Shown: positions 1 through 7,683 of the stretch, in pieces
Numbering within the stretch: position 1 is the first letter of the stretch
How the letters are laid out: every line of letters begins with the position of its first letter
Origin: Chryseobacterium pennae
GTDB taxonomy: Bacteria; Bacteroidota; Bacteroidia; Flavobacteriales; Weeksellaceae
DNA: 64,000 nt
Reading direction: 5' to 3'
Assembly (NCBI RefSeq): GCF_003385515.1
Contig: NZ_QNVT01000005.1
Location: 124,001-188,000 of the forward strand
The notes under the pieces: model-generated
What the model was told of the DNA's origin: nothing
Databases searched by the model: none
What the model saw: the letters and a program-made list of their open reading frames with translations, nothing else
Made by a program: the position numbers and the translations under genes

Positions 1-60
1 ATTCAAAGATTTATTACCAATTTTTCTCCGGATTTCTTTTAGTAAAGCTTCCTGATGCAT
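1..60 (-). CDS. Partial CDS, N-terminal 20 codons, probable HTH-type transcriptional regulator
   Basis: Read on the minus strand, an ATG at 60-58 opens a frame that stays open to the window edge and encodes MHQEALLKEIRRKIGNKSLN. The basic, KEIRRKIG-N-SLN type opening resembles the first helix of small Bacteroidota regulators whose helix-turn-helix follows directly (from memory of the family, not a search). Only 20 residues are visible, so the identity is tentative. A perfect TTGTGA/TCACAA palindrome lies four bases upstream of the start codon, where an autoregulatory operator would sit. Confidence 0.4.
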   Translation of the reverse strand, partial: MHQEALLKEIRRKIGNKSLN

Positions 61-64
61 GGCC

Positions 65-81
65 TTGTGATTTTCACAAAT
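65..81. promoter_or_regulatory. Palindrome TTGTGATTTTCACAA, copy 1 (candidate operator)
   Basis: The bases TTGTGATTTTCACAAAT contain a perfect inverted repeat, TTGTGA-N3-TCACAA. The identical 17-mer occurs again at 4254-4270. This copy lies just upstream of the minus-strand ATG at 60 and downstream of the stop of the 331-residue protein, so it probably belongs to the regulator at the window edge. The N3 spacer is too short for a normal CRP site, which has N6. Confidence 0.5.
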
Positions 82-151
82 GTAATATTTTTTATTTTCT
101 TATACCTACTATTGAGGGGAATGTGTAGATAATTTCAAATAAACTAAACTT

Positions 152-1147
152 TCATAAACCTTTGGTTAATCCCGGATGCCTGGAAAGGCACTTTGAGTAC
201 CATGGAGTATTTAATAATGCCGTAGCTGTTTTTTCTTCAGTAATTTTATACAAAACATTTTTGCTGTAATGGTAATCGGCATATTCGTTAACCGGTTTAC
301 CATTTACTTTTGCTGGGATACCTGCTATTTTCGCCATTATGCCTGTTGTATTTTTTAAAACGTTGAAATAGTTGTTGATTTGGTTAACCCACAGATCTAT
401 TATCATTTGTCTGAGATTTCCGTATTTATCGAGCAAATTAAATTCGCACGCCGAGCTTCTTTCAAATGCAGCAGTTTCAATATACCACAAGTTTACCGAA
501 TGGTCAAACCCGATAGCCCATGACCTTCTTCCTGCTAAAAAATGACGTTGGTTAACATCAATGATATTGTTTATGATCTCAAAGGCCTTTGCCTTATCTA
601 TTATACCCAGAGAAGATGCTATTTTGGTTAAATTTGAAAACAAATCAAATTCCTGTTTTTCAATCCATTCCCGTTTTAAAGTAGTAGCGAAAAGACTCAG
701 GGAATCTGATGCTTTTTCTATGGCCACCCAGTCTGTATGGATTACTGCTGTTAAAAAATCCAATTGGGGAAGATCAGGGAATACCTTAATGGTTCCCCCC
801 ATTTGAAATGCAATGGTTTCTTTTGAGTTAAATTTATATTTTCCTGTGGTTGCTTTTGCAACATTTGATACCGAAAATATGGCACAAAAATTTTCCAACA
901 AATGCTTATTCATCTTTATAATCTGATCCTGGGAAGGATTGGAAATATAGCTGAAGTATCCCCTGAAATGATTCCCGTGAAATTTGCCCACTCCTTCATA
1001 CACGTTTTTTTCCGTAAATTCTCCTAGCTTCCCTTTTGGTGGAGGAACCATAGAAAGTGGTTTGGGAGTGGTCTGGTACGTGGGAGCTGCATTGGTAGCA
1101 GCTCCTGAATACCCTCCTTTCGGATTTGCGAATGTATTGTAGCCCAT
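152..1147 (-). CDS. Hypothetical protein, 331 aa, second gene of a two-gene unit
   Basis: I do not recognise a family. The protein starts MGYNTFANPKGG and has a Gly/Pro/Thr-rich, probably disordered first 45 residues. A mixed alpha/beta body follows, with no signal peptide, no obvious membrane segment and no recognisable catalytic motif. The tail is basic and ends near SRHPGLTKGL. It lies only 7 bases after the 944-residue gene on the same strand, so the two are almost certainly co-transcribed and may work together. ATG is the only reasonable start, because the short gap leaves no room for an upstream one. Confidence 0.75.
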   Translation of the reverse strand: MGYNTFANPKGGYSGAATNAAPTYQTTPKPLSMVPPPKGKLGEFTEKNVYEGVGKFHGNHFRGYFSYISNPSQDQIIKMNKHLLENFCAIFSVSNVAKATTGKYKFNSKETIAFQMGGTIKVFPDLPQLDFLTAVIHTDWVAIEKASDSLSLFATTLKREWIEKQEFDLFSNLTKIASSLGIIDKAKAFEIINNIIDVNQRHFLAGRRSWAIGFDHSVNLWYIETAAFERSSACEFNLLDKYGNLRQMIIDLWVNQINNYFNVLKNTTGIMAKIAGIPAKVNGKPVNEYADYHYSKNVLYKITEEKTATALLNTPWYSKCLSRHPGLTKGL

Positions 1148-1154
1148 AATCTGT

Positions 1155-3989
1155 TTATTCTGAACAATTTTTTAATGGATAACTTGGCAAGCATTTAGAC
1201 TTATCCCGTAAGAAAGTTAAAGTGGTTGGCGTAATAAATTCCCAGGGAGCACCTATAAAAACAGCTCCCGTAGACCACTTAAGGCCAGATGCTGTAGTTC
1301 TTTCGTAGTTTCGATCGATCGTGATCAACCAGGAAGTGTGTGCAGATACCGATGTATCTTCTGTAATGCTTACGATTCTGTACACTTTGCAGTCTATTAC
1401 TATCTCCCTGTCAATATCGGCATTGATTCTTAATGCACTTACTCCCGGACCGTAATAATCCCAATAATGATCAGTATTGCTCAGCACTACAATATTTGAG
1501 GCATTGGTTACACTCAGCGCTCCCTCTCTGTCTGAATAAAAGTTTTCTTTTTGTTCCTTTATTTCCTGGGCAATGGAAACATAATGTGGATCATTAGGTA
1601 ATGGAAGAATACCTGTACCACCCCAAATTTCCCCGTAAGCTATAAAATGAGAAACATAATCGAAATATCCGTCTCTTATAGGAACCATAACCCTACAGCT
1701 TCCGGCTTCTAAAAACTTTTTAAAGATCAGATCATTGGATTCTTCTTTCAGTTTTTCGGACCAGCTGCATTTCTTTCCCCAAAAGTAAGGGTAGAAAATA
1801 TAAGTAATCAGATTCCAATTAAAAGCTTGCTCAAAAAACTGGATAAATCTCCCTTGCTGTTCTGCTTCCTTAATATTCATTTCGGGATATCCACATGGCT
1901 CAACTCTGTTTTTCATGGCATCAAACCTGTCAAAAAACTGGCATGAAATATAACTGATGACCATTCTTTTCAATTCAGCCTTTTCCGTTTCTCTGTTAAT
2001 GAATGGATTTTTGTTGTAGCGCTCTTTTTTCAGTTCTTCTTCTTTCAGTTCAAATTCTTCTTTGGCTTTTTGATAGTCAGCAAATTCTTTATTGTACTTT
2101 TCCATTGCTTTATTATAAACTTCGGTAATTTTGGAGAAAACTGCCGTTTGCCATTGTTCCTTGACATCGTCTTTTAATTTGCATCTTACGATCAGATCCC
2201 ATTTAAAATTTGTGACGTCCCAGGCATGCACATTTACCATTTGCGTACCTTCTATGGACGGTAATGGTACCGTATTTCCGAGATTATTCAGTCCTCTGTC
2301 CTGATGCCACATGCTGTCGCCGTTAGGTCCTAAGCTCGCGTTAATAGAAACCCCGCCGCCTTCATTATAATTCAGGCGAATATTAACCACACGCATGCTG
2401 ATTCCTGCATAACCGGAAGGAATGTTGCAGGGAAATGCTGAGGTCCATGACCCGGATTTATTGTTTTTGCCTTTCGGATCACCCGGTTCGCCTTCCAGGG
2501 GGACTATAGTTTCTATGAAAAAATCCGGAGGAGCAGGTACATCTTTAAGTCCGTACTTGGAAATCAGGGATTTGTAATTTTCCGGGGTAATCATTTCCTG
2601 CTTAATATCGGGAGCGACAGGCTTTACAGGTATTGTTCCCTGGAATTTAGTTTCGAAAAGCCTTTTGTATAAAGAAGCAGGTTCAGGTAAAACCAGATCA
2701 ATCACGGCCTTTCTTCCATAGTTATAAACCTGTGCTCTTGATAATTTATTTACATAGAGATACTGTCCTGAAATATTGCCTCCGCTGACATTATTGAAAG
2801 AGTGCTCATTGATTTCCTCTGTCTCGAAAAGTCTTTTAGTGGAAATCAGTTTTCTTACTTTTTCTTCAACCTGTTTGGTAGCACGGTCAATAACCTCTTT
2901 GGAAGAGTTGACGATCTCTTTATTCGTTAATGATTTGGCTTGGTTATTACTGTACTTGGAATCTGCCTGTAATTTATAGGTTCCCCAGTCTGCATTGGCA
3001 GTAACTCCCGCCTCAAAAGCTGAATCTTGTTTTACGATATTTTCGGTCTCTTTCTGTAGAGAGGCTTTATCTTCGGTTTGCAGATATTTTTCTTCAAACT
3101 GTCTTATTTCTTCTTCGGTTTCCACAAGTTCTTCCGTTCTTTCCAGGCGTCTGTGTTTAGTGGTTAGCTCTTCTCCTTCCAACACATTTTTTATATAAGA
3201 TAAATCTCCTGCCTGATAAGATTTTGTATAGTCTTTAACAATCATCAAATCAATAATGTCAATTCTGGGTTTGGCACAGCATTTACTTTGTGGTACACAG
3301 TCATCATTTACTTTACATGTGCATTTTTCATTGATGCAGCCCGGAATCTTGGTTTCAGCGAGAGAGTCCTTCACATTCAAAAAAGGAAATTCGGCAGAGC
3401 GTATTTCGGTATTGCACGGATCAAGTTTTAAAAAACAGGAAGGAAGCAAAACCCGTTTGTCAAAATACTTCAAAATATTATAATCCGGCAGCTTCATGTT
3501 GAAATCATAGCATCTTTCTACAAAGGTCATCAGGGTAAAAACTGAAAGATAATCCATATTGGAAGGATGGCTTAAATTTTTAAGCTGTGACAAGCACAAA
3601 ATTGTATCGGAAATTGCCGTTCTTTGTGTAAAATAGAGACTTTTATCTTTTTTATCTTTTGCAAAAACCGTGTCTAACCCGGCTTCCTTAATAGTGCTGT
3701 AGATCTTACTTTTATCAGGTGTATTTCGTACCGAACTAAGGCCTTCAATTGCCTTCTTCCATTCTTTACCGAGATCATCTGCTTTTTTTATGGAATCTTT
3801 GCTTTGTAAAAACTGTTTCATTTCCATATTGAGTGTGCTTACATTATTTTCCCTGCATAACATCTGCCAGTTTTTAAATCTGTCTGACTGATAGTTTTCG
3901 GGATGAGACTGGATGCCAAAGGATTGAGTGTTATTAGGACTTAGCATCTCAACAGCTCTTGTTGTAAAAATTCGTAATAATTCTGACAT
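1155..3989 (-). CDS. Large hypothetical cytoplasmic protein, 944 aa, coiled coil plus beta-rich segments
   Basis: No signal peptide or membrane span is visible, so it is probably cytoplasmic. Visible layout: an alpha-helical N-terminal part (1-215); a Cys cluster at about 218-238 (six Cys including CTC and CC); a charged coiled-coil stretch at about 275-395 beginning RLERTEELVETEEE; a conserved-looking segment ISGQYLYVNKLSRAQ at about 406; and a central beta-rich part at about 500-640 with many Gly/Asn/Trp. A second Lys/Glu coiled coil follows at about 660-720, then a C-terminal alpha/beta region. I recall similar RLxRTEE-type proteins as unnamed hypotheticals and will not assign a function. 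The gene leads a two-gene unit with the 331-residue protein. A structural or scaffold role is a guess from size and coiled coils. Confidence 0.75.
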   Translation of the reverse strand: MSELLRIFTTRAVEMLSPNNTQSFGIQSHPENYQSDRFKNWQMLCRENNVSTLNMEMKQFLQSKDSIKKADDLGKEWKKAIEGLSSVRNTPDKSKIYSTIKEAGLDTVFAKDKKDKSLYFTQRTAISDTILCLSQLKNLSHPSNMDYLSVFTLMTFVERCYDFNMKLPDYNILKYFDKRVLLPSCFLKLDPCNTEIRSAEFPFLNVKDSLAETKIPGCINEKCTCKVNDDCVPQSKCCAKPRIDIIDLMIVKDYTKSYQAGDLSYIKNVLEGEELTTKHRRLERTEELVETEEEIRQFEEKYLQTEDKASLQKETENIVKQDSAFEAGVTANADWGTYKLQADSKYSNNQAKSLTNKEIVNSSKEVIDRATKQVEEKVRKLISTKRLFETEEINEHSFNNVSGGNISGQYLYVNKLSRAQVYNYGRKAVIDLVLPEPASLYKRLFETKFQGTIPVKPVAPDIKQEMITPENYKSLISKYGLKDVPAPPDFFIETIVPLEGEPGDPKGKNNKSGSWTSAFPCNIPSGYAGISMRVVNIRLNYNEGGGVSINASLGPNGDSMWHQDRGLNNLGNTVPLPSIEGTQMVNVHAWDVTNFKWDLIVRCKLKDDVKEQWQTAVFSKITEVYNKAMEKYNKEFADYQKAKEEFELKEEELKKERYNKNPFINRETEKAELKRMVISYISCQFFDRFDAMKNRVEPCGYPEMNIKEAEQQGRFIQFFEQAFNWNLITYIFYPYFWGKKCSWSEKLKEESNDLIFKKFLEAGSCRVMVPIRDGYFDYVSHFIAYGEIWGGTGILPLPNDPHYVSIAQEIKEQKENFYSDREGALSVTNASNIVVLSNTDHYWDYYGPGVSALRINADIDREIVIDCKVYRIVSITEDTSVSAHTSWLITIDRNYERTTASGLKWSTGAVFIGAPWEFITPTTLTFLRDKSKCLPSYPLKNCSE

Positions 3990-4179
3990 AATATTTATTT
4001 TTTAATATGAAATTAAAATTGGCAAAATGCCTTTTTACTAATTCTATCTGATTGCGCTCACAAAATTTAATTGACAATTGTTTGAATTAAAAATGATATT
4101 TGCGACATCTATTGATAGCTATATCAAATATCACAATACCCAAGGGAAGACAAAAGAGAAAAACCCCATAAATTGATTA

Positions 4180-4214
4180 GGGATTTCCCTGTTTTTTAAT
4201 GGGGGTTTCCCTGT
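4180..4214. repeat. Direct repeat of a palindromic motif GGG(A/G)TTTCCCTGT
   Basis: GGGATTTCCCTGT at 4180-4192 and GGGGTTTCCCTGT at 4202-4214 differ at one base and are spaced 22 bp start to start, about two helical turns. Each contains a near-symmetric GGGnTTTCCC core. The first copy is followed by TTTTTT and could double as a weak terminator stem. Paired sites on one helix face suggest cooperative regulator binding. Confidence 0.45.
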
Positions 4215-4253
4215 ATGCTTTTACACTGTTGAGCTTTTAAAAGGATTTTTGTT

Positions 4254-4270
4254 TTGTGATTTTCACAAAT
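4254..4270. promoter_or_regulatory. Palindrome TTGTGATTTTCACAA, copy 2 (candidate operator)
   Basis: This is identical to 65-81 over 17 bases. It lies 84 bp upstream of the first surface-repeat gene at 4355, within promoter distance. The two copies bracket the unknown two-gene unit. Both are followed by T-rich sequence. Confidence 0.5.
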
Positions 4271-4354
4271 TACCTGTTTTTTTTAATTTTTTTTCACATT
4301 GAGATTCGCATTTTCTGCTGATAATTTTGAAACATAATTTTAAAATCATGAGCT

Positions 4355-5005
4355 ATGAAAGCACAATTTTTTTTAATACCGATCCTTTTATTCAGTAGTC
4401 TTTTCTATGCATCAGATACCATAAAAGTAGATTCTTTAAAACCCAGAGTTTTTGGATTTTCACCTTCAAAAAAGGTGAAAAATATTAATGGAGTTTTATT
4501 TAAATATTTTGAAGAAGATGGAAATTTTGCTCCTAAAAAAGTAAACGGATTGGGGATGGGCTTTAATATGATTGGCATTTTTTATCCCTTTTTATTGTTT
4601 TTTAATTTGCCCGACGCTTTGAGTAAAGGAAGCCTGAACAATGACTATGAAATTGCCCCTGAAAATAAAATGAATAAGATTAATGGGGTTCAGTTATCAT
4701 TGGTTAATATGGAACCAACAGTTACGAATGGATTGGAAATTAATGTTTCGAGTAATATGAATACATATGCCGTAACGAATGGACTGGCTGTTTCACCGCT
4801 GTATAATCTGCATCATGAAATAATAGGTGTTTCTGTGGCGCCGTTTGCTAATGTTGGGCAAAAATGTAGGGGTCTTCAGATCGGGCTTTACAACAGCTGC
4901 AAAGACTTCCGCGGGATTCAGATCGGGGTATGGAACGAAAATGGAAAGCGGAAACTAGCTTTTATCAACTGGAATTTTAAGAAACAAGAAAATAAAGACT
5001 TATGA
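4355..5005 (+). CDS. LA_2272-type surface-repeat protein, 216 aa
   Basis: An N-terminal signal peptide (MKAQFFLIPILLFSSLFYAS) directs export. The rest is built of short repeats with a hydrophobic-Gly-x-Gln/Glu-Ile-x pattern, such as GLEINVSSNMN, GLQIGLYNSC and GIQIGVWNENGKRKLAFINW. This is the hallmark of the LA_2272 surface repeat family known from Leptospira and common in Bacteroidota. The repeats predict a regular beta architecture at the outer membrane or in the periplasm. The function of the family is not known. Its stop overlaps the start of the next, paralogous gene by four bases (ATGA), so the pair is translationally coupled. Confidence 0.8.
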   Translation: MKAQFFLIPILLFSSLFYASDTIKVDSLKPRVFGFSPSKKVKNINGVLFKYFEEDGNFAPKKVNGLGMGFNMIGIFYPFLLFFNLPDALSKGSLNNDYEIAPENKMNKINGVQLSLVNMEPTVTNGLEINVSSNMNTYAVTNGLAVSPLYNLHHEIIGVSVAPFANVGQKCRGLQIGLYNSCKDFRGIQIGVWNENGKRKLAFINWNFKKQENKDL

Positions 5006-5664
5006 AAACAAAGATTTTAGTTATCTGCTTCTTTTTATTACAGGAAGCAATATACGCACAGGATTCACTTACAGCAGTAAAAAGTAAAATAGTTTCACTG
5101 ACCCCTTTGAGTACAAAAGTAAAAGAAGTAAATGGAGTTGCCATAGGATTAGGGGGAAGTTTAATAGAAAATCATGCGGGACAAACTCAGAAAATTAATG
5201 GGTTAAATCTAGAACCTAACCCTTTAGGATTTCTCATGTGGATGTTTGCTGATCCAGCCAAACAAAGAGAGGATGGGACTTTTCTCATTGTAAACGGACT
5301 TACAGTTTCTACTTCAGGATATGGGAAAAAAGTAATTCATCACGGGGTATCCGTTTCTCTTTATAATTATGGGAAAAAAGTAAGCGGTATTTCGGCAGCT
5401 GGATGGGCGAACTCTTCAGATCGAGGGAATGGCGTTTTAATTTCCGTAATGGGAAATGACATAGCTGGAATGGAAGGTTTAAGCGTCTCAGCTTTTAATA
5501 CTTCAGAGAAAATGCAGGGAATGCAGATAGGGATTTATAATTATTCAAATGAAATGAATGGAGTTCAGATAGGTATTATTAACAGATCTAAAAAAATGAA
5601 AGGGCTTCAGATTGGAATATGGAACAGAAATGATAAAAGAAGTTTACCCTTAATTAATTTTTAA
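5002..5664 (+). CDS. LA_2272-type surface-repeat protein, 220 aa (paralogue)
   Basis: This is a paralogue of the preceding gene, overlapping it by ATGA. A signal peptide (residues 1-19, ending YAQ) is followed by a short linker and more numerous repeats than in its neighbour: GVSVSLYNYGKK, GLSVSAFNTSEK, GMQIGIYNYSNE, GVQIGIINRSKK and GLQIGIWNRNDK, roughly one every 20 residues. The ending K-R-x-LPLINF parallels the neighbour's KLAFINW. A tandem duplication with divergence is the likely origin. Export to the cell surface is inferred from the family. No catalytic residues are visible. Confidence 0.8.
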   Translation: MKTKILVICFFLLQEAIYAQDSLTAVKSKIVSLTPLSTKVKEVNGVAIGLGGSLIENHAGQTQKINGLNLEPNPLGFLMWMFADPAKQREDGTFLIVNGLTVSTSGYGKKVIHHGVSVSLYNYGKKVSGISAAGWANSSDRGNGVLISVMGNDIAGMEGLSVSAFNTSEKMQGMQIGIYNYSNEMNGVQIGIINRSKKMKGLQIGIWNRNDKRSLPLINF

Positions 5665-5675
5665 AAATAATAATC

Positions 5676-6275
5676 ATGAAAAATATACCTTATTTATTGA
5701 TCTTGTCCCGTTTTATGACAGCATTGGTGATTCTGTATCTGGGATATTTTGTAGGAGAATCAGTTCGCCATTATATTCTGATTCTCATGTATTTTGGTTT
5801 GCTGACTGATATTTTTGATGGGATTATTGCCCGTAAAGCTGGTATTTCCTCAGAAAAACTGCGAAGGATGGATAGCCAGACCGATCTTGTTTTCTGGCTC
5901 TCATTAGGATTTGCTTCTTATTTTCTGAATCCGGATCTGATTATCAATGAATGGAAAAGCATTCTGCTGATCTTCGTCATGGAAGCATTATGTTATATCG
6001 TAAGCATCTGGAAGTTTGGAAAAGAAACCTGTACTCATGCTTTTGTAGCCAAAATGTGGGGATTGAGTCTGTTGCTGACATTTACTTACCTCATAGGTTT
6101 TCAGGAAGCAGGCTGGACATTTGATCTTGCTGTCATCTTAGGATTGATTTCGCATATTGATGTCATCCTGATTATTGTATTTCTTCGAAAATGGCAGTAT
6201 GATGTTCCGAGTTGTTATCATGCTTTGAAAATCAGGAATGGAAAACAGAGAGCAAAGACTGTTTTTTTTAATTAG
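5676..6275 (+). CDS. CDP-alcohol phosphatidyltransferase family protein, 199 aa
   Basis: This is an integral membrane enzyme that would transfer a phosphatidyl or phospho-alcohol group from a CDP-linked donor to a second alcohol. It has about five to six hydrophobic helices. The family motif is D45-x2-D48-G49-x2-A52-R53-x8-L62-x3-D66-x3-D70. The four metal-binding Asp are all present, but the second conserved Gly (normally after x8) is Leu62. The start is ATG, 11 bases after the second surface-repeat gene, so it is the third gene of that operon. The substrate cannot be told; it is short compared with PgsA or PssA. Confidence 0.8.
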   Translation: MKNIPYLLILSRFMTALVILYLGYFVGESVRHYILILMYFGLLTDIFDGIIARKAGISSEKLRRMDSQTDLVFWLSLGFASYFLNPDLIINEWKSILLIFVMEALCYIVSIWKFGKETCTHAFVAKMWGLSLLLTFTYLIGFQEAGWTFDLAVILGLISHIDVILIIVFLRKWQYDVPSCYHALKIRNGKQRAKTVFFN

Positions 6276-6635
6276 TAAACTTAGTTTATTATAAAAAAGT
6301 AATAGACTTTCTAAGTTCAGGATAAAGCTTTTAAAATTAAAAATGATTACTGATGATCATTTTGGGTAATTGGTTTGGAAGAATTAGTTACAATAAACAA
6401 TAATGTAAATGGTTAATTCCTCAAATTTTAAGTCTGTGTTGTTGTTTAAAATATGCTATTTTACTGTGTTTTTAAATAGTTTTTTTAATCTATAACATAT
6501 TGTGTGTTAAAATATTGCATGTATTACAGGAAATAGTATATCTTTTCACTATTATTTGAATTAATATATATGCCTATTGAAAAATAAAAAACTCAATAAA
6601 AATAAAAGAACCCAAAACATTAAAAATTTATTACC
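6276..6635. other. AT-rich intergenic region upstream of the terpene synthases
   Basis: These 360 bases contain no ORF. A perfect 8-bp inverted repeat, AAAATGAT / ATCATTTT with an 8-base loop, lies at 6340-6363. It lacks a T-tract, so it looks more like an operator or RNA fold than a terminator. No exact TAnnTTTG promoter box is seen; the region is extremely poor in G and C, and the start codon at 6636 is preceded by an A-rich leader. Confidence 0.5.
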
Positions 6636-7625
6636 ATGAACACACAGATGCTTTCAAGATTTCAGTATCCGTTTCCCATGCTCAAGAATCCCTATGCTGA
6701 GCAATTGCAGGATATTACCGACAACCAATGGATAGATGATGAATACCTTTATTTATATAAGGATGATCCTGATACCAGATATAAGTACAAAAAAACAAAA
6801 ACAGCACATATTGCCTCACAATGGTTTCCTACTGCAAGCCTGGAACGACTTCGGCCTGTTTGTCGATTTATGCTTTGGACACTTTATAATGATGATATGT
6901 ATGAAGAAGGAACTCCTCTGGAAATAAAACATGTACACAGACAATCGATTGCAGTATTGAAGGGTGAACTGATTGCAGAAAAAGCAGACATTCCTTTAGC
7001 CCCATTGCTTGCTTCATTACGTGAGGAATTGCTTCAGTTTATACCTGATGAATCATTACAACGCTTTATCTCTGCTCTTGATAAATATTTTAAAGGCCTG
7101 GAGCAAGAACTTGCCTATAAAGAGAAAAAAGCATTTCCCACTGTTGAGGAATGTATTGCGATCCGAGAAGATTCACTTTGTCTTTTCCCTTTTCTGGAGC
7201 TTATGGATCTGGAAACAAAATTACCGCTTCCTGCAGATATTTATAATCATCCTGTAATACAGCGGCTGAAAGCTTTAGCTAGCCGAATGATGGTTTATTA
7301 TAATGAAGTACAGTCGGTAAGGAAAGATGAAGCAACGGGAAGTATTTATTATAATGTAGTAAAAACAATTCAGCATAACCGCAATATCTCATTGGAAGAA
7401 GCTTGCCTGGAAGATTTACGCATTCATGACGAAGACTTGAAGGAATTTATTCATTTGCAAAGGTCTCTTCCTGATTTTGGTGAATGGCATGATGCTGTTG
7501 TGAACAGGATACACTATATCAGCATGACATTAAGCGGCTGGAAAAATATTTCCGCCAGAATGGAAAGATACAATACTTTGGAAGGGTTTCCTTCTGTAGA
7601 AACAGTAAAAAAGGCAGGTCATTAA
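6636..7625 (+). CDS. Class I terpene synthase, 329 aa, variant metal-binding motif
   Basis: This is an all-alpha class I terpene cyclase, which ionises a prenyl diphosphate with three Mg2+ and cyclises it. The aspartate-rich motif is NDDMYE (D86, D87, E90). The diphosphate sensor is R177, exactly 46 residues before N223. The C-terminal RY pair is in MERYN. The second metal motif reads N223-E-V-Q-S227-V-R-K-D231, so the usual NDxxSxxKE has Glu in place of the second residue and Asp in place of the final Glu. The length matches bacterial sesqui- and diterpene synthases. It sits 58 bp before a second synthase. Diterpene synthases are known from Chryseobacterium, but the product here cannot be read from sequence. 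Confidence 0.88.
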   Translation: MNTQMLSRFQYPFPMLKNPYAEQLQDITDNQWIDDEYLYLYKDDPDTRYKYKKTKTAHIASQWFPTASLERLRPVCRFMLWTLYNDDMYEEGTPLEIKHVHRQSIAVLKGELIAEKADIPLAPLLASLREELLQFIPDESLQRFISALDKYFKGLEQELAYKEKKAFPTVEECIAIREDSLCLFPFLELMDLETKLPLPADIYNHPVIQRLKALASRMMVYYNEVQSVRKDEATGSIYYNVVKTIQHNRNISLEEACLEDLRIHDEDLKEFIHLQRSLPDFGEWHDAVVNRIHYISMTLSGWKNISARMERYNTLEGFPSVETVKKAGH

Positions 7626-7683
7626 TTTGCTTAAAATATGTGTGTGAGAAAAATAATAAAATGCTAACCAAAATAGTACAATA

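Larger units (their letters stand above)
3990..4354. other. Divergent intergenic region with several symmetric elements
   Basis: These 365 bases separate the minus-strand 944-residue gene from the plus-strand surface-repeat operon and contain no ORF. They hold two near-identical GGG(A/G)TTTCCCTGT repeats (4180-4214), a perfect TTGTGA/TCACAA palindrome (4254-4270), and outer AAACCCC/GGGGTTT arms near 4161-4208. I find no exact TAnnTTTG box in either direction. The region probably controls both transcription units. Confidence 0.6.

Noticed and set aside
65-81. CRP binding site
   Set aside because: TGTGA/TCACA arms are separated by N3 plus flanks, not the N6 needed by CRP.
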